From an uncultured Oscillospiraceae bacterium (lineage in GTDB: Bacteria; Bacillota; Clostridia; Oscillospirales; Oscillospiraceae), in assembly GCA_944385365.1 (NCBI GenBank), contig CALWWW010000005.1, positions 56,281 through 120,280 on the forward strand: a DNA stretch of 64,000 nucleotides. The letters run 5' to 3'. The notes under the pieces are model-generated. The model was not told where the DNA came from. It saw only the letters and a program-made list of their open reading frames with translations, and ran no database searches. A program made the position numbers and the translations under genes. Every line of letters starts with the position of its first letter. Within the stretch, counting starts at the first letter, position 1. This document shows, piece after piece, positions 43,272 through 51,902 of this stretch.

Positions 43272-43834
43272 TTGGCCGCCCTCCGTTTCTCCAACAATGT
43301 GCGGACCACGCCCAGCAATCCGCAGAACAGAATGATATAGACCACGTTGATCTCCAGAAAACAGGCGGCCACAAAGGAAGCGGCCAGAATCACCGTGGAA
43401 ACGGTGTCCCGTTCCTCCACCACGCCCCGGCCCATGTCCCAGGCCACGGCGGCAATGACCGCGCCCACACCGGCCTGCATGCCCTCCAGAATCTTCTGAA
43501 CCGCATACAGCCCCTGGAATGTCTCATAGCACAGGGACAGCAGGGAAATGATGACAAAAGGCGGCAGCACCGTGCCCACAATGGCCACCAACGCCCCCAG
43601 AGGTCCCGCCAGCTTGTAGCCGATGACAATGGCGCCGTTGACGGCAATGGCGCCGGGGGTGGACTGGGCGATGGCCACCAGGTCCAGCATTTCCTCCTCC
43701 TCAATCCAATGGTAGTGGTCCACAAATTTCTGCTTCATCAGGGTGATGATGACATAGCCGCCGCCAAAGGTAAAGGTGCTGAGATACAGCGTGGAGAGGA
43801 ACAGCTTCCGCAGCAGCCGCAATCGTTGATTCAT
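43268..43834 (-). CDS. Chromate transporter (ChrA) half protein
   Basis: 188 residues, the partner of the gene at 42708-43271. FTFGGGYVIITLM and AQSTPGAIAVNGAIVIG match the CHR motifs of the other half. ATG 43834 follows GGAGG; the frame start at 43849 is rejected because it covers that site. First gene of a two-gene unit. Confidence 0.9.
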   Translation of the reverse strand: MNQRLRLLRKLFLSTLYLSTFTFGGGYVIITLMKQKFVDHYHWIEEEEMLDLVAIAQSTPGAIAVNGAIVIGYKLAGPLGALVAIVGTVLPPFVIISLLSLCYETFQGLYAVQKILEGMQAGVGAVIAAVAWDMGRGVVEERDTVSTVILAASFVAACFLEINVVYIILFCGLLGVVRTLLEKRRAAK

Positions 43835-43961
43835 AAAAATTTCCTCCATTCCATTCGGTACCTATTATATGCAAAAACCGGGGCGCTGTAAAATGAAAGT
43901 TATCTGATCATCCTCATAGGGAAATGGCTATCATCATGGCGGCGGACCTATAGAAGCAGGG

Positions 43962-43990
43962 TTGAAATATTCGATAAAATCGGGTATAAT
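43962..43990 (+). promoter_or_regulatory. Promoter of the jet operon
   Basis: TTGAAA (43962-43967) and TATAAT (43985-43990) are 17 bases apart. Transcription would start near 43997, about 65 bases before jetA. Confidence 0.75.
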
Positions 43991-44005
43991 GTCAGAAGTT
44001 CGCAG

Positions 44006-44032
44006 AAAAACCGGCTGCTACAGCCGGTTTTT
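44006..44032 (+). terminator. Terminator-like hairpin in the jetA leader
   Basis: A 12-bp stem AAAAACCGGCTG (44006-44017) pairs with CAGCCGGTTTTT (44021-44032) over the loop CTA. It lies between the jet promoter and the jetA start, and no other plus-strand gene ends nearby, so it may attenuate jet expression. Confidence 0.65.
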
Positions 44033-44062
44033 CCATGTTTGACCATTTGGGAGGTGGAGTCG

Positions 44063-45442
44063 TTGCAGCTGTTTGAAGCCGTGCCGGGGGACTTGTTTTC
44101 CGTTCTGGCGTCGCCCAACCGGGCATTGTATGCCGAGGCGCTGGAGGTGCTGTATGAGACGTACCGGGACCATTTGAAAATTCCGGAGCAGCTCTATTAT
44201 TCCATTCTGCGCAACCGGATGGAACGGCAGCTGGCCGACGCCACCTTTGACGGCGAGGACATCGACGAGGAGGAGCTGCGGGACATCTCCGGCAAGGCCC
44301 GGTTTCTCATCCGCAAGCTGTGCAGCCGCGGGTGGTTTGAAAAGGAGCGGGGCAAGACGGAGCGGAGCTTTGAGGAATATCTCATTGTTCCCGGCTACAG
44401 CAGCCGTCTGCTGGAACTGCTCCACCAGCTGCGGGAGGACGCGCCCCAGCGGGGCTATTCCTATGTGTTCAGCACCTATTCGGCACTGAAAGTGGCACGG
44501 GAGGGGGACAGCGCCTATGAAAAAATGCTGGCCCTCTACAGCGCCTACGACAACACCATGGCCCTGATCAAGGCGTTGAAGTCCGTCTATCACAACATCA
44601 AGGGCTTTTTCCGCATGCAGATGGAAATGCAGGACGTCAATGACGTGCTGGCGGCCCATTTTGACGACTTCGGCCAGCGGGTCATGGAGGCGTATATCCG
44701 TCCTCTGAAAATCCGCGATTCTGTCCCCAAATACCGGGTGCCCATCCGGCAGATGCTCAGCCAATGGATGGAGGACGACGCCGTATTGGAAGCCATGGCC
44801 CAGGCGGCGTTCCAGGACCGGCGGGGCGACACGCTGGAAGCGTGCCGGGGGGACCTTTTGGAAAAGCTCTACTGGATTCAGGAGCAGTATGAGCGTATGG
44901 AGAGCGACTATCTGGCGGAAATCGACCGGCAGGTGCGCCGCTACACCCGTGCCACAACGCAGAAATTGGAGGCCCTCAGCAATCTGGACCGGAACCTGGG
45001 CGGCAATCTGCGGCTGCTGCTGGATGGTCTGGCCGCCGGAAAGGGCCCGTCGGATTTGGGCTTTGCCCTGTACTGTCAGGAGAGCTTGACGGAGAAGAGC
45101 CTGTGGAAGCGAAAACGGGTGCCGGTCCGGCCCCGGACCCATCCGGTGGAGATGGAGGAGGAGACCGTCAGCGACGAGGCCAAGGCCCAGGCGGCGGAGC
45201 TGCTCCAATCGGCCTACAGCCGGGAGGCCGTGGAATCGTATGTCTTGGCGCGGATGGACGGGGAAAGCGGCTGCACCAGCGACGACCTGCCCCTCCGGGA
45301 CGACCGGGAGTATGTGCTGAGCCTGCTGGCGGCCCTCCACGGCAGCGACCGGGACAGCGCCTACGAGGTGGAACGGCTGGAGGGCCAATACGCCAAGAAC
45401 GGATATACCCTGCCGCAGCTGCGGTTTGTAAGAAAGGAGTAA
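44063..45442 (+). CDS. jetA: Wadjet-type JetA, kleisin-like (MukF analogue)
   Basis: 459 residues. It starts LQLFEAVPGDLFSVLASPNR, the typical JetA N-terminus, from TTG 44063 after GGGAGG. The body is helical with winged-helix-like ends, as for kleisin subunits that bridge SMC heads. JetABC form an SMC complex that extrudes DNA; in full Wadjet systems JetD then cleaves small circular plasmids. JetB and JetC follow at once. The C-terminal part (about 370-459) carries DDLPLRDDREYVLSLLAALHGS. Confidence 0.82.
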   Translation: MQLFEAVPGDLFSVLASPNRALYAEALEVLYETYRDHLKIPEQLYYSILRNRMERQLADATFDGEDIDEEELRDISGKARFLIRKLCSRGWFEKERGKTERSFEEYLIVPGYSSRLLELLHQLREDAPQRGYSYVFSTYSALKVAREGDSAYEKMLALYSAYDNTMALIKALKSVYHNIKGFFRMQMEMQDVNDVLAAHFDDFGQRVMEAYIRPLKIRDSVPKYRVPIRQMLSQWMEDDAVLEAMAQAAFQDRRGDTLEACRGDLLEKLYWIQEQYERMESDYLAEIDRQVRRYTRATTQKLEALSNLDRNLGGNLRLLLDGLAAGKGPSDLGFALYCQESLTEKSLWKRKRVPVRPRTHPVEMEEETVSDEAKAQAAELLQSAYSREAVESYVLARMDGESGCTSDDLPLRDDREYVLSLLAALHGSDRDSAYEVERLEGQYAKNGYTLPQLRFVRKE

Positions 45443-45445
45443 GCC

Positions 45446-46114
45446 ATGGACCTGCAAGCCATACAATCCCTGCCGGCCCGGGAGCTGGAACAGTTCCAGA
45501 CCGTGTGCAACCGGCTGCTCAGCAGCACCTATGTGGCCCGGACCCGGACCCTGCCCGACCGGGGCCGGTTCCAGGACCCGGACTATACCTTTTTGACCAT
45601 CCACCAGCAGCTGGTGGCCGACTATCTGGGCGTCATGGGCTGGCGGCTCCATCAGGAGGAGGTCTACGGCTACTTCTATGTGGAGCACCCCGACGAGATC
45701 AACCGCTGCGTCCTGAGCCGGGAGGAGACGGCCCTGCTGCTGGCATTGCGGCTCTATTATGAGGAACACCGGGAGCAGGCCGGACTGGAACAGGATGTCC
45801 TGTGTACGGTCCGGGAACTGCTCGATTTAGTAGTGACCGAATACGCGGTGCTGCCGGTACGGCCCAGCGTCCGGCTGGTGCGGCGGGCTATGAATCTGTT
45901 TGAGCACCACTGTGTTATTCAGCGGGTGGAGGGCACCTTCAGCCGCAACGACTGTAAATTCACCATCCTGCCCACCATTTTAACGGTGGTGTCGCCGGAG
46001 CGGGTGGAGGCTGCCGTGGAGCAGCTGCAAAACGGCAGAGAGGAGGACCGGGATGAAGAAGCTGAAGCGGATTCTGCTGATGAACTGGCTGTACTTCGGG
46101 AAACAGCTGATTGA
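45446..46114 (+). CDS. jetB: Wadjet-type JetB, KITE-like subunit (DUF4194, MukE analogue)
   Basis: 222 residues. The DUF4194 core is visible: FLTIHQQLVADYLGVMGWRLHQEEVYGYFYV (in part VMGWRLHQEEVYGYFYV), LSREETALLLALRLYYEE and FTILPTILTVV. It is a winged-helix subunit that binds the kleisin. The acidic C-terminal tail (DEEAEADSADELAV) is encoded in a 62-base overlap with jetC, an unusually long overlap for this operon. Confidence 0.85.
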   Translation: MDLQAIQSLPARELEQFQTVCNRLLSSTYVARTRTLPDRGRFQDPDYTFLTIHQQLVADYLGVMGWRLHQEEVYGYFYVEHPDEINRCVLSREETALLLALRLYYEEHREQAGLEQDVLCTVRELLDLVVTEYAVLPVRPSVRLVRRAMNLFEHHCVIQRVEGTFSRNDCKFTILPTILTVVSPERVEAAVEQLQNGREEDRDEEAEADSADELAVLRETAD

Positions 46115-49100
46115 AGTCGACGACGTAAACTTTCTCACCGGCAAAAATGGCGCGGGCAAGTCCACCGTCATTGACGCCCTGCAAATTGTGCTGCTGGGCG
46201 AGACCAGCCCCCGGAACTTCAACAAGGCTGCCAACGACAGTTCCCAGCGGACGCTGGAGGGCTATCTCCGGGCCGATATGGACGACAGCAGCCCCAAATC
46301 CCGCCGGGGCAAGGATTTTTCGTCCTATATTGCCTGTGAATTTCACGACGACCAGACGGAGGCGGATTTTGTGGCGGGCATCGTCTTCGACTGCCGCCAC
46401 GACGGCACGGTCCGTCAGCAATATTTTCTCTATGACGGCATCATTCCTGCCCACTGCTTTGTGGAGAACCGCCAGACCATGAGCATTCCGGCGCTGCGGG
46501 CGTGGCTCAAGAGCATGCCCGACAGCCACGGTCAGCTGTTCGATACCAACTGGCGGTATCGAGAGGAATTGCTGAGCAAGTGGAACGTCCATACGGACCA
46601 GGTGTGCCGGATGCTGAAAAAGGCTGTATCCTTCCGGCCCATCGTGGATATCCGGCAGTTTATCACGGAAAATATCTGTGATATCCCGGAAAAGCCCGAT
46701 ATTGAAGCCATGCAGCAGACCATTCGGGACTATCAGCACCACGAACGGCTGGCCGAGCAGCAGGAGAAGAAGCTGGAAGCCCTGGACGGCATCGGACGGC
46801 AGTACCAGCGGTGGCTGGAAGCCTCCGAGGAACTGCGCCAGGTGCGGTTTCTGAGCCTGTGGGCCGAGCGGGAGCAGCAGGCCCAGCAGCTGGAACAGCT
46901 GCGCCAGGAGGAAGCGTCCTGCCGCCGGGACCTGGAGGAATCGGCCCAGCGTTGCCGGGAGCTGGAAGCGTCCATTGCAGACCGGGAGCAGCGGAAAAGC
47001 ACCTTGCAGGCCCAGCGGGAGAAAAGCGACATCTACCGGGAGCAGCATCGGCTCCAGGCCGAGCAGCGGCGGCTCCAGCAGGAGCGCCGCCGCCTGAGCC
47101 GGGATATCGACGCTGCGGTGGAGGAGATTCAAAAGGAAGCGGCCCAGCTGACGGACCTGTGCCGCCGGATGGGCCAGTGGCCGGACCTGGAGGCCGTCTC
47201 CGCCCTGCGGCAGCAGGCGGAGGAAGTGGAGCGGGCTTGTGCCCCGCTGCTGGAAAACGCGGCGTCCCTGCTGACCGGTTCCCTGGAACCGCTGGAGCAG
47301 GCCCAGGCGGCCTGTGCCGAATTTTCCCACCGGTTGCAGCAGGCGGCCTACAGCCTGTCGGCGTCGGCCCGGCAGAGCCAGACCACCCGGCGGGAGACGG
47401 AAGAGACGCTGGCCCTGCTGCAAAAGAACGTCAAGGATTACCCGTCCGGGCTTTTGCACTTGAAACAACAGCTGACCGACGGACTGCAAGCCGATCACCC
47501 CGGCGCGACGGTGGAAATTCTGGCCGATGTGCTGGAAATTGCCGACGGGGAGGAAGCGTGGCGCGGCGCTGTGGAGGGCTTCCTCAATACCCAGAAGTTC
47601 TATCTGCTGGTGGAGCCGGAAGTCTACGACGACGCCCTGGCCCTGTATGACGGTCTCAAGGGCAGCGGCCGCCAGACCTACGGATTGGTGGACGTGGGCA
47701 AAATCCGCCAGCGGGAGCAGACCGACGCCCAGGAGGGCAGTCTGGCCCGGAAGGTGGAAACCGACAGCGACCTGGCCAGAAGCTATATCAATTATCTGCT
47801 GGGACGCGTCATCTGCTGTGAGACGGTGTCGGAGCTGCGGGAGCACCGGGCGGCCATCACCGCCGACGGTATGGTATACCAGGGCTATGTGGCCCGGCCC
47901 ATTCCGCGGCAGCGGATGGAGGACGCATTCCTGGGCCGCAAGGCCGTGGCCCTGCGGATGGAAAAGCTGCGGGCGGAGCTGCGCCGGCAGGAAGAGGCTG
48001 TGGAACGTCTGCGGCCGGTGGAACAGCTGCTGGAGGACCAGCGGAAGCGGGAAGTTTTGTTCACCGCACGGTTCTGCCAGGAGATGACCCAACGGCAGGC
48101 CGATGCCGCCCGCCGGGACGAGTTGGACGGCCAATTACAGCAAATCGACGCCCAGTTGGAGGGCCTGGATTTGCTGTGGCTGGAGGACCTGGACCGGGAG
48201 ATGGCCCGGCTGGACGGCGAGATCGCCCAGCTGCGGAAAACCCTCCGGGAAGAGGACCGCAACGGCGGATTGCTGACCAACCGGCTCCAGCAGCTGACAG
48301 AGGAAAAGCTGCCCCAGACGCGGCAGTTGCTGGCGGAGACGGAACGGACCATCGAGGGCCGTTATCCGGCGGAGGATCGGGAAGCCGTGGGACTGCCCCG
48401 GTACCGGGAGGCATTGCAGCGGCTGAAAAAGCCCGCCGCCATTCTGCGGCAGCTGCGGGACCAGGCCCCGGAAACGGAGGCCCACGCCGCTCAGCAGTGG
48501 GAACAGCTGCTGCGGCTGCGGCGGGAGTACGTCCAGCAGTACCGGCCCTGTCCCTTTGCTGTGGACGCGGCCCATAACGACGAATTTGAAGCCGAACGGC
48601 AGCTGTTGGCCGACAGCGCCTTGCCCCAGTACCGGGAGAAAATCCGCAAGGCGCGGGAAAGCGCTTTGGAGCAGTTCCAGAATGATTTTCTGGCCAAGCT
48701 CAAATCCAGTATCGATCAGGTCCAGGAGCAGGTGCGCAATCTGAACCGGGCTTTGGAGCGGGCCCAGTTCGGAACGGACCGCTACCGGTTTATCGTGGAG
48801 CGCAATCCCGACTACGGGGACTATTATGATATGATTCTGTCGCCGGAGCTGATGGAGGGCGAGGGGGGACTGTTCGCCCTGCCGTTCCAGCAAAAATACG
48901 GACCGCTGATTGAGGATTTGTTCTCCCGGATTGCCGGGTCCGACGATACGGAGCACAACGCCCGGCAGCAGAGCGAGCTCCAGCAGAATATTGAACGGTA
49001 TACGGATTTCCGGACATACCTCCGGTTCGACTTGGAGACCACCGACGGCAACGGGAACCGTCAGCTGTTGTCCAAGACGCTGAATACCAAGTCCGGCGGT

Positions 49101-49406
49101 GAGACCCAGACGCCGTTCTATATCGCCGTGCTGGCTTCCTTTGCCCAGCTGTACCGGGTCAATGACCCGTCGGGCCTGGGCAATACGGTGCGGCTGGTGA
49201 TCTTTGACGAAGCGTTCAATAAAATGGACAGTGAGCGCATTGTGGAGAGTATTCGACTGCTGCGGAAAATGCACTTGCAGGCCATTATCTGTACGCCGCC
49301 GGATAAGCTGCCGGATATCATGCCGGAAGCCGACCGGACGCTGCTGGTGTGTAAAGATAAATACCGGATGCAGATTCTGCCCTACAGCAAAGAACGGGCA
49401 GAATAA
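46053..49406 (+). CDS. jetC: Wadjet-type JetC, SMC-like ATPase (MukB analogue)
   Basis: 1117 residues. Walker A GKNGAGKST lies at about residues 30-38, the signature LNTKSGGETQTPF at about 1010-1022, and Walker B VRLVIFDEAFNKMD at about 1047-1060. Long Glu/Arg/Gln-rich coiled coils (about 220-430 and 640-850) flank a central hinge-like part. The build is that of SMC/MukB/JetC DNA-translocating ATPases. ATG 46053 follows GAGGAGG. No JetD (nuclease/topoisomerase-like subunit) follows: a terminator, a repeat copy and a convergent gene come next. Confidence 0.87.
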   Translation: MKKLKRILLMNWLYFGKQLIEVDDVNFLTGKNGAGKSTVIDALQIVLLGETSPRNFNKAANDSSQRTLEGYLRADMDDSSPKSRRGKDFSSYIACEFHDDQTEADFVAGIVFDCRHDGTVRQQYFLYDGIIPAHCFVENRQTMSIPALRAWLKSMPDSHGQLFDTNWRYREELLSKWNVHTDQVCRMLKKAVSFRPIVDIRQFITENICDIPEKPDIEAMQQTIRDYQHHERLAEQQEKKLEALDGIGRQYQRWLEASEELRQVRFLSLWAEREQQAQQLEQLRQEEASCRRDLEESAQRCRELEASIADREQRKSTLQAQREKSDIYREQHRLQAEQRRLQQERRRLSRDIDAAVEEIQKEAAQLTDLCRRMGQWPDLEAVSALRQQAEEVERACAPLLENAASLLTGSLEPLEQAQAACAEFSHRLQQAAYSLSASARQSQTTRRETEETLALLQKNVKDYPSGLLHLKQQLTDGLQADHPGATVEILADVLEIADGEEAWRGAVEGFLNTQKFYLLVEPEVYDDALALYDGLKGSGRQTYGLVDVGKIRQREQTDAQEGSLARKVETDSDLARSYINYLLGRVICCETVSELREHRAAITADGMVYQGYVARPIPRQRMEDAFLGRKAVALRMEKLRAELRRQEEAVERLRPVEQLLEDQRKREVLFTARFCQEMTQRQADAARRDELDGQLQQIDAQLEGLDLLWLEDLDREMARLDGEIAQLRKTLREEDRNGGLLTNRLQQLTEEKLPQTRQLLAETERTIEGRYPAEDREAVGLPRYREALQRLKKPAAILRQLRDQAPETEAHAAQQWEQLLRLRREYVQQYRPCPFAVDAAHNDEFEAERQLLADSALPQYREKIRKARESALEQFQNDFLAKLKSSIDQVQEQVRNLNRALERAQFGTDRYRFIVERNPDYGDYYDMILSPELMEGEGGLFALPFQQKYGPLIEDLFSRIAGSDDTEHNARQQSELQQNIERYTDFRTYLRFDLETTDGNGNRQLLSKTLNTKSGGETQTPFYIAVLASFAQLYRVNDPSGLGNTVRLVIFDEAFNKMDSERIVESIRLLRKMHLQAIICTPPDKLPDIMPEADRTLLVCKDKYRMQILPYSKERAE

Positions 49407-49409
49407 GGA

Positions 49410-49445
49410 ATGCCCCCGCCGTACCATGTGGCACGGCGGGGGCAT
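49410..49445 (+). terminator. Terminator after jetC
   Basis: A 13-bp perfect stem ATGCCCCCGCCGT (49410-49422) pairs with 49433-49445; the tail GTTGTCATT is only moderately T-rich. Confidence 0.8.
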
Positions 49446-49495
49446 GTTGTCATTCTGCGGCATAAGGCCGCCAAATTTCGACGGCACCCAACGTG

Positions 49496-49578
49496 AAAAG
49501 TTTACTCGATTTTTTCAAAAATCGCGGAGTCCAGAGGCAGAGCCTCTGGTCGCGCCTCGCAAGGCGCGAAATCCCCCT
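49496..49578 (+). repeat. Dispersed hairpin repeat, copy 4 (truncated)
   Basis: It has the first third of the repeat: AAAGTTTACTCG, the AT hairpin, CCAGAGGC/GCCTCTGG and CGCGCCT/AGGCGCG, then AAATCCCCC. The downstream hairpins and the long terminal hairpin are missing. It lies between the jetC terminator and the end of the VWA gene, in the place where a fourth jet gene would be expected. Confidence 0.8.
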
Positions 49579-49592
49579 GACAGCACATTCAA

Positions 49593-50870
49593 TCACCGGT
49601 CAGAAAGGCGGCGGCAAGCGGCGGCCAGAGCATTCAGCGTGGAGCAGGACACCATGGAGCACACCGCGCCGAAGGCCTGGGCGCTCTTGAGATAGGGCCA
49701 TTTGCTCTCGGGGATGGGGTTGAGAATCAGCACCCGGCCCGCCTGCCGTTTGGCCTCCAACAGCGCCCGGATGGCGCGGGGCTGGTCTACGGTTTTGGTG
49801 TCCGACAGGATAATCAGGGTGGTGGACCGGTTGAGAACGGCGGGCTGCCGGTTCAAAAGGTCTTCCAACGCGCTGCCCAGGTCCGTACCCTTGCCGTACA
49901 GGCCCGACTCTCGGATGGAGGACCGGAACAGGTCCATATTCTGTAAACTGAATGCGTCGGCCTCGTGGAGTTCCTCGGAGAACACAAAGGCACGGGAGCT
50001 CTCCGAAACGTGGTTCAACGACTGGATGAACCGCAGGGCAAACTCCGAAAACTGCATCATGGAGCCGGACACGTCGCAGAGCAGCACCAGGTGCTTCTTT
50101 CTGTGGCGCTTTTTCTTGTAATGGAGCCGATAGAAACTGCCGCCGGTCTCCAAACCCTTGCGGATGGTGCGGCGGAAATCCAGCTTGCCGCTGTGGCCCC
50201 GATGTTTGCGGCTGGCCGACAGCTCACCGTTGATCTGCTGGGAAATGGACTGAATGATGGTGATGGCCTTGGGAATTTCCGTGTCCCGGAACCGGGAGAT
50301 ATCCCGGTAGAGGATGCCGATTTCCGGGTCGGCGGCCATACAGCCCAACCCGGCGTCCTCCATGCGCATCTGTTCTTCCAGAATGGTTTTTACAAAAACC
50401 GATTTAATGAAGTTGTCGTACAGCTTGGGGCTCCGTTCCGCCGTGTCCTGGAAGGTCTCCCGGAACCGGCGCAGCTTTTCCCGCGCTTCCTCCGGCATGG
50501 TCATATAGATGCTGCGCTGTTCCTCCGTCAGCTCCATGGGCTTGCCGTTGACTTCCAAATCCTCCCGGGCCTGCTCCTGAATTTGCTGTTCCCGCTGCTG
50601 CTGTTCCAGATGTTCCTTGGCCAGCTGGCGCATCCGCTCTTCCGAGAGGAAAAAGCCGTCAAAAACCCGGTCAAAGAGGTTCTGTTCCTCTCTGGATTTG
50701 GCGTAGACGGTCCGCAGGGCCGTTTTGACCTGCTCCCGGTCCTCAAAGCCCAACGATACCAGAATCTTACCGGCGTCGATGGTTTCCTGGGTGCCGACGG
50801 TCAACCCTTCTTCCCGAAGCAGCCGGGAGAACCACGACAGCTTTTCCAGGTAGACCCCCGGCTCAACCAT
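49593..50870 (-). CDS. VWA-domain protein of the MoxR-VWA (CoxE-like) pair
   Basis: 425 residues. The C-terminal von Willebrand A domain has the MIDAS motif DVSGSMM (about residue 275) and later GKGTDLG and ILSDTKT. The N-terminal half is helical and charged (EHLEQQQREQQIQEQAREDLE, about 90-110). These proteins work with MoxR AAA+ ATPases as chaperones in metal insertion or complex assembly. ATG 50870 lies inside the last codons of the ATPase gene (8-base overlap), so both are made together. Its client is unknown. Confidence 0.83.
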   Translation of the reverse strand: MVEPGVYLEKLSWFSRLLREEGLTVGTQETIDAGKILVSLGFEDREQVKTALRTVYAKSREEQNLFDRVFDGFFLSEERMRQLAKEHLEQQQREQQIQEQAREDLEVNGKPMELTEEQRSIYMTMPEEAREKLRRFRETFQDTAERSPKLYDNFIKSVFVKTILEEQMRMEDAGLGCMAADPEIGILYRDISRFRDTEIPKAITIIQSISQQINGELSASRKHRGHSGKLDFRRTIRKGLETGGSFYRLHYKKKRHRKKHLVLLCDVSGSMMQFSEFALRFIQSLNHVSESSRAFVFSEELHEADAFSLQNMDLFRSSIRESGLYGKGTDLGSALEDLLNRQPAVLNRSTTLIILSDTKTVDQPRAIRALLEAKRQAGRVLILNPIPESKWPYLKSAQAFGAVCSMVSCSTLNALAAACRRLSDR

Positions 50871-51771
50871 GGTGATGGCCCCCGCAGCCGCAGTTGTGGT
50901 GGTCGTGACCGCCGCAGCCGCAATCGGCATCGCCGGTTTCGTGCATACACTCGATGTCCTCGGTGTTCTTCAGCAGGAATCCGGCGGTGTTGCGGATGGC
51001 GTCGGGGGTCAGCTCCCGGACGCCCAACGCGTCCAGGGCGGCGGCCCAGTCCAGCGTCTCGGCAATGGAGGGCTTTTTCAAAATGGCCTCGTTGCTGCGA
51101 AGGCTCTGGACGGCCTTGGCAACTTGCAGCCGCAGCTGATCGTCCAGATGGGGCATCTTGGCCCGGAGAATGGCCAGCTCCTTGTCCAGATCGGGATAGG
51201 GAATGTACAGATAGGCGCAGCGGCGGCGCAGGGCTTCCGACAGGGGCCGGGCCCGGTTGGAGGTCAGCACCACAAAGGGAACGGTTTTGGCCGGAATGGT
51301 GCCGATTTCGGGAATGGACACCTGCATGTCCGACAGCAGCTCCAGCAAAAACGCCTCGAATTCCTCGTCGGCCTTGTCGATTTCGTCGATAAGCAGCACC
51401 ACGGGCTTCTCCGACCGGATGGAGTGGAGCAGGGGCCGCTCCAGCAAATACTCGTCGCTGAACAGGCTGCGGGTCAGGGCGTCCTTGTCATCGCTGTTCA
51501 TATTGACCTGGATGGACAGCAGCTGTTTCTGATAGTTCCACTCATACAGGGCCTTGCTCTCGTCCAGGCCCTCATAGCACTGGAGCCGTACCAGGTCCCG
51601 GCCCAATGCCGACGCCATGACCTTGGCAATCTCCGTCTTGCCCACACCGGCTGCGCCCTCAATGAGCAGCGGGCGGCCCAGCTGCAGGGAAACGGCCAGA
51701 ACCGTGGCCAGGGTATCGTCATAAATATAGTTGGCTTCATCCAACTTTTGTTTCAGTTCGTCCAGCGTCAT
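50863..51771 (-). CDS. MoxR-family AAA+ ATPase with Cys/His-rich tail
   Basis: 302 residues. Walker A GAAGVGKTE, Walker B VVLLIDEIDKAD, sensor 1 FVVLTSNRAR and the arginine segment ALRRRCAYLYIP are intact. The last 25 residues are unusual: CMHETGDADCGCGG, then HDHHNC, then GCGGHHHG, with four or five Cys and many His, which looks like a metal-binding tail. ATG 51771 follows GGTGGG. With the VWA partner it forms a likely assembly or metal-insertion chaperone. Confidence 0.87.
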   Translation of the reverse strand: MTLDELKQKLDEANYIYDDTLATVLAVSLQLGRPLLIEGAAGVGKTEIAKVMASALGRDLVRLQCYEGLDESKALYEWNYQKQLLSIQVNMNSDDKDALTRSLFSDEYLLERPLLHSIRSEKPVVLLIDEIDKADEEFEAFLLELLSDMQVSIPEIGTIPAKTVPFVVLTSNRARPLSEALRRRCAYLYIPYPDLDKELAILRAKMPHLDDQLRLQVAKAVQSLRSNEAILKKPSIAETLDWAAALDALGVRELTPDAIRNTAGFLLKNTEDIECMHETGDADCGCGGHDHHNCGCGGHHHG

Positions 51772-51854
51772 AGGAAATCCCACCTTGTTTCTATGATTAT
51801 TGTTACTCCTATGATATCATAGGGAAAAGGGTGCGTCTATTGGATACCATTGCC

Positions 51855-51884
51855 AAAAGCCGGGGCAAAACTGCCTCGGCTTTT
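51855..51884 (-). terminator. Terminator of the transglutaminase-SLH gene
   Basis: A 13-bp stem AAAAGCCGGGGCA (51855-51867) pairs with 51872-51884 (one mismatch or wobble); on the minus strand TTTTGGC follows. Confidence 0.75.
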
Positions 51885-51902
51885 GACGGATTTTCGTTTG
51901 GG

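Noticed and set aside
45960-48134. Minus-strand frame of 724 codons across jetC
   Set aside because: It is a shadow of the coiled-coil coding region; Leu/Gln/Arg-rich without motif.
49593-50870. VWA gene as the missing JetD
   Set aside because: It is on the opposite strand, has a MIDAS motif, and is coupled to a MoxR ATPase; no Toprim-type nuclease motif is present.
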